From assembly GCA_003427395.1 (NCBI GenBank), contig BFEA01000049.1, positions 1,678,803 to 1,740,884 of the forward strand: a stretch of DNA of 62,082 nucleotides, in the 5' to 3' direction. The DNA is from Chara braunii. Taxonomy: Eukaryota > Streptophyta > Charophyceae > Charales > Characeae. Under the pieces are notes generated by a model. That model saw only the letters and a program-made list of their open reading frames with translations, was not told the DNA's origin and ran no database searches. The position numbers and the translations under genes were made by a program. Shown here in pieces: positions 58,921 to 62,082 of this stretch. The stretch's first letter is position 1; each line of letters starts with the position of its first letter.

Positions 58921-61564
58921 GGAAAAATGGCGGCATGGTATGCGGTGCAAAAAATAAAACAAGGTGCACCGTCAAGATCGGAGATCTTGACGGCCAAATT
59001 TATTTGCACCACTAATGTAATCACTAGTGGGAGCAACTGGGAGGGCTAAAAGAAAAATTAAAAAGTAAAGAAACAAGTGGTGGGAGGCATGGGAGCAATC
59101 CGAAAAATCTCGGATTGCCCTCCCCCAAGAAAATAAGGCCAAAGGCGGCCAACATGAAAAAAAATAAGATCTGGAAAAAATCGATGCAAAGGGGCCTACC
59201 GTTTGGAAGGAAGGAGGACTAACGGTGACTCCCAAGGGCATGGAAGGGCCACAACTGCAGTCTGAAAAATAACGGACTGGCCCTTGAGTGTACGAAGGGC
59301 CAAAACTAAGAGGAAGAGGCAAGAAAAGGGCCTTAACGACTAGTTGACACTTGGCAAGCAAAAAGAAAAAGAAAATGTGGGAGAATGAGACAAGGAGAGT
59401 GAGAGGGAGTGAGTGAGTTGGCCGAGTAGAGACTGCCAGGTCCCAACTGTCCAAGAAAGGAGGAAAAAGAAAAAGAAAAAGAAAAAAATTGAGAAAAAAA
59501 GGTCTTAACGGCTAGTTGACACTTGGCATGCACAAAGAAAAACAAAATAATAAAAAAAAGAGGTGAGGGAGGATGAGTGAGTTGGCCATCAGTTGGGACT
59601 GCAGCAAGTAGGGACTGCCAAGTCCCAACTGTCCACAAGTGGTGGAAAACAAAAAAAAAAGAAAAAAAAGAAAAAAAAGTAAAATGGGGAAAGTCAAAAG
59701 GGCACTAACGGACAAAAACGGCCACATAAGGGAAAAATTTTGGACCAGATTCACTTGGGCAATGTGGCGGTTACAAAGGACCATGTTTTTCTTTGAGTTA
59801 TGCTAAGAAAATTAAAAGAAAACAAGGCCCCATGCAACCGAAAAATAACGGATTGCACGGGGGAGGCCAAAGTCAAGTTTCAAGTACACCAAGAGCCAGA
59901 ATTGAGGCCGGATGCACTTGGGAATTGACCGCCTGATTTTCTTTTGGTAGGAGGCTAGTTGAGGGACATTGGGGCAAGGGAAACTGCCCCTAGTGCAGTC
60001 CGAGTTGCAACGGACTGCATAGGGAGGGGCAAACTCATGTTTTGGGGGCTCTGGGAGCCAAGTAAGAAACGGGCTAGCCTAGAAAAATCGGAACCAAGGG
60101 GGCTCAAAATGAAGACTAACATGAGTAAAATGAGCCCCCTAGGGGCATGGGCATGCCAACCTTGTGAGCCGGGGTGTAACGGTCAACAGCCGGCCATGAA
60201 CCTGGCCACAATCAAGGTCCTAGGGCCTAGAAAGGAGATGCACAACAAATTGACACATGTCACCAAGAAAAAAAAAAAAAAAAAAGGAGAATGGGGAGAA
60301 AAATGAGGAAAAATGAGGAAAAATGAGAGAAATGGGTGGAATAGAGTGTGTCGGTCCATTGGAATGACAGCAGTAGGGACTGCCAGGTCCCAATGATGAC
60401 CTCACTCCTCCTAGATTCAAGGAGTGCAGGCCGGATTGCTGAGATATGGCCCTTGGGGCCATATCTCAACAATATCTGAATTTAAAAAGGAAAAATTAAA
60501 AGACAATGTAAAGGGTGAAATTCTGGTTTTCTCTTCGACTATGAATCTGAAATCAGATCTCATGGTGGAGAGAAAACAGCCATTTTTTGTGGGCCAGCAA
60601 AAAAACGGCTAGATCCGGAATGAGGTGGCAGCCAAAACGACAAACAAAACAAAAAGGAGAAAAAGATAAAACAGTGCATTTGCTCCAAAAAAAAGCCTGA
60701 TGGCCCAAAAATTGAAAAATTGGACCTAGGGGCTCAAATTTGAAGCATGGGCTACCATGGGGTAGCTCGGAATAATCCTGGTTTTGGATTTCAGTCCGAT
60801 CCAAGGCGGAAAATGCAGCGCCACATTGAAAAATGGTCCAGCCTACCCAAGGTAGGCCAAACTCAGAAAAATGCTGAAAAAAGACCTTGTTGGCCTTTTT
60901 CTCCAATTGGGGTTGCAGTTTCTTGGTCGAGGCCCTAGAAACAGCATTTTGGAAAAGGGATAGAGGCCTTGGGATGCCAAGAGGCAATCCGAGTTGGTAC
61001 CAATCACTCGGACTGCATGTATCTGACAAAAAAAAGGCAGAGGTACCTCCGGAGAGACCTAGAGGTGAAAATTGGCCTTGGGGGGTACCTCGGTTCACTT
61101 TGGGGCACTTGGGAAGGCCCAAGGGCTGGGCGGACTGCTGTTCCCAGCCTATATAAGATGAGGATTCAGTCCGCCACATTCACACTTGCATATGGAGTGC
61201 CCATGCTGCTCAAATGAGCCCGTGAGAGCTCTTGAGGCAATTGGAGAGTGGTGAGGGGAACCCCTGCCAGTCCGGAAGCTTGGAAGTGGCTGTGAGCTAG
61301 TAGGAGGAGACTCTACAAGCTAGTGGTAGTGAGGGAGGTAGATCGCCATAGCTCCCAGGCTAGTAGAGGAGAAGGCAAGACTGAGATGAGTCTTATTAGC
61401 CCTCCTACAGCGGAGGACTCCCTAGTCTTAGTGATAGGAGTCCGTGGGTACTCGAAGGAGGTGAGAGAAGGGGGAAGGAAAGACTTGGAGAGGGAGGTAG
61501 CCATAGCCAAGGAAAGGGAAGCTTCATCGAGAAGGAGGCATCCAACGGGGTGAGTGGAGAAGTG
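58921..61564 (+). other. Hairpin-rich noncoding segment, possible LTR or promoter region
   Basis: No gene is recognised. It contains five related stem-loops built on GCARTCCG / CGGAYTGC arms (59095, 59258, 59834, 59995, 60984) and three copies of a GGGACTGCCAGGTCCC-type hairpin (59428, 59611, 60376). A-rich tracts recur beside them, and a TATA box lies at 61150. The arrangement fits a long LTR or the 5' flank of a repeat continuing beyond the window, but no LTR partner is available to test this. Confidence 0.55.
61150..61157 (+). promoter_or_regulatory. TATA box candidate
   Basis: TATATAAG lies in a GC-balanced context, followed by ATGAGGATTCAG. It is the best core-promoter candidate in the right part of the window; no transcript is known. 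Confidence 0.4.
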
Positions 61565-61690
61565 TCTTCTTCTTCTTCTTCTTCTTCTTCTTCTTCTTCT
61601 TCTTCTTCTCATCCTTCTTCTTTCTCTTCTTCCTTTTTTCCCTCCTCTTCTTCTTCTTCTTCTTCCCCTCCATCTTCCTCCCTCTCTCCC
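61565..61690 (+). repeat. (CTT)n microsatellite
   Basis: Pure CTT at 61565-61609, then imperfect CTT/CCT to about 61690. Confidence 0.9.
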
Positions 61691-61717
61691 CCTCCTAACT
61701 CCTCTTCTTCCTACACC

Positions 61718-62082
61718 TTCCCCTTGTGTTGTTGAGCTAAATCCTTGTCTTTTTCTCTCATAATCTCTCTCTCCTACTCATTTCTCTACTTGGTGGCAAA
61801 TTGCAACTCGTATCTTGATGATGTGTAGTGTTTAAGTGATAATCCATGCTTGTTTTGTCCATTCTAGCCTCTCCTTGTGAATCGCAATCCTTCCCCTTGT
61901 GCTGTTGAGCTAAATCCTTGTTTTTTTCTCCCTTAATTTCTCTCTCCTACTCAGTTATCCACTTGGTTGCAAATCGCAACTCAAATCTTGATGATGTGTA
62001 GTGTTTGAGTGTTGATTCATGCTTGTTTTGTCCATTCTAGCCTCTCCTTGTGAATCACAATCCTTCCCCTTGTGTTGTTGAG
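61718..62082 (+). repeat. 173-bp tandem repeat running off the window
   Basis: Units start TTCCCCTTGTG at 61718, 61891 and 62064, exactly 173 bp apart. The first two units are about 90% identical by eye; the third is cut by the window end. No open frame of note. Confidence 0.92.

Overview
The window looks like repeat-dominated nuclear DNA of a plant-lineage eukaryote with a large genome, most plausibly a streptophyte alga such as Chara. Four things point there: a spliced exon of the mitochondrial ATP synthase delta subunit of plant type, Ty3/gypsy retrotransposons with plant-type tRNA primer sites, abundant microsatellites, and an assembly gap of 150 N. The Chara assignment rests on my impression of the Gag protein style and was not tested. 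No bacterial-style operon, CRISPR array or rRNA operon is visible.

Layout. 1-430 is a cluster of long palindromes. 2646-2990 is the only convincing host coding exon (ATP synthase delta, last exon, + strand); 2991-11525 is otherwise featureless apart from small tandem repeats. 11526-17836 is a Ty3/gypsy element (Gypsy-1) with an intact-looking gag, a broken and internally deleted pol and a truncated 3' LTR. 18314-38602 appears to be a large minus-strand LTR element without recognisable protein genes (two LTR-like arms of about 2.57 kb and a tRNA-Asp-type primer site). A second gypsy element (Gypsy-2, 25130-35319, LTRs about 300 bp, chromodomain-type integrase, many stops and frameshifts) is nested inside it. 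38603-48781 holds unassigned sequence, the gap, microsatellites and two diverged relatives of the Gypsy-1 LTR. 48782-54694 contains two members of a modular noncoding repeat family with conserved hairpins at both ends and different repeat arrays in the middle. 55470-58040 holds an LTR-end fragment and a second copy of the internal module of the large nested element. 58041-62082 has a 51-bp tandem array, a hairpin-rich segment, a TATA box and a 173-bp tandem repeat that runs off the window.

Most unusual signal. Several noncoding repeats, all read on the + strand, carry repeated stem-loops whose two arms change together between copies. The clearest case is seven hairpins at 52907-53556 with a constant 12-nt loop, a constant inner stem, a single 3' bulge and an outer helix that differs from copy to copy but still pairs, with G-T wobbles that make sense only for + strand RNA. 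Similar behaviour appears at 48794-48829 versus 52611-52638 and at 59095-61014. This suggests selection on RNA (or single-strand DNA) structure in an uncharacterised noncoding repeat. All statements come from reading by eye; no alignment, folding or database search was run.
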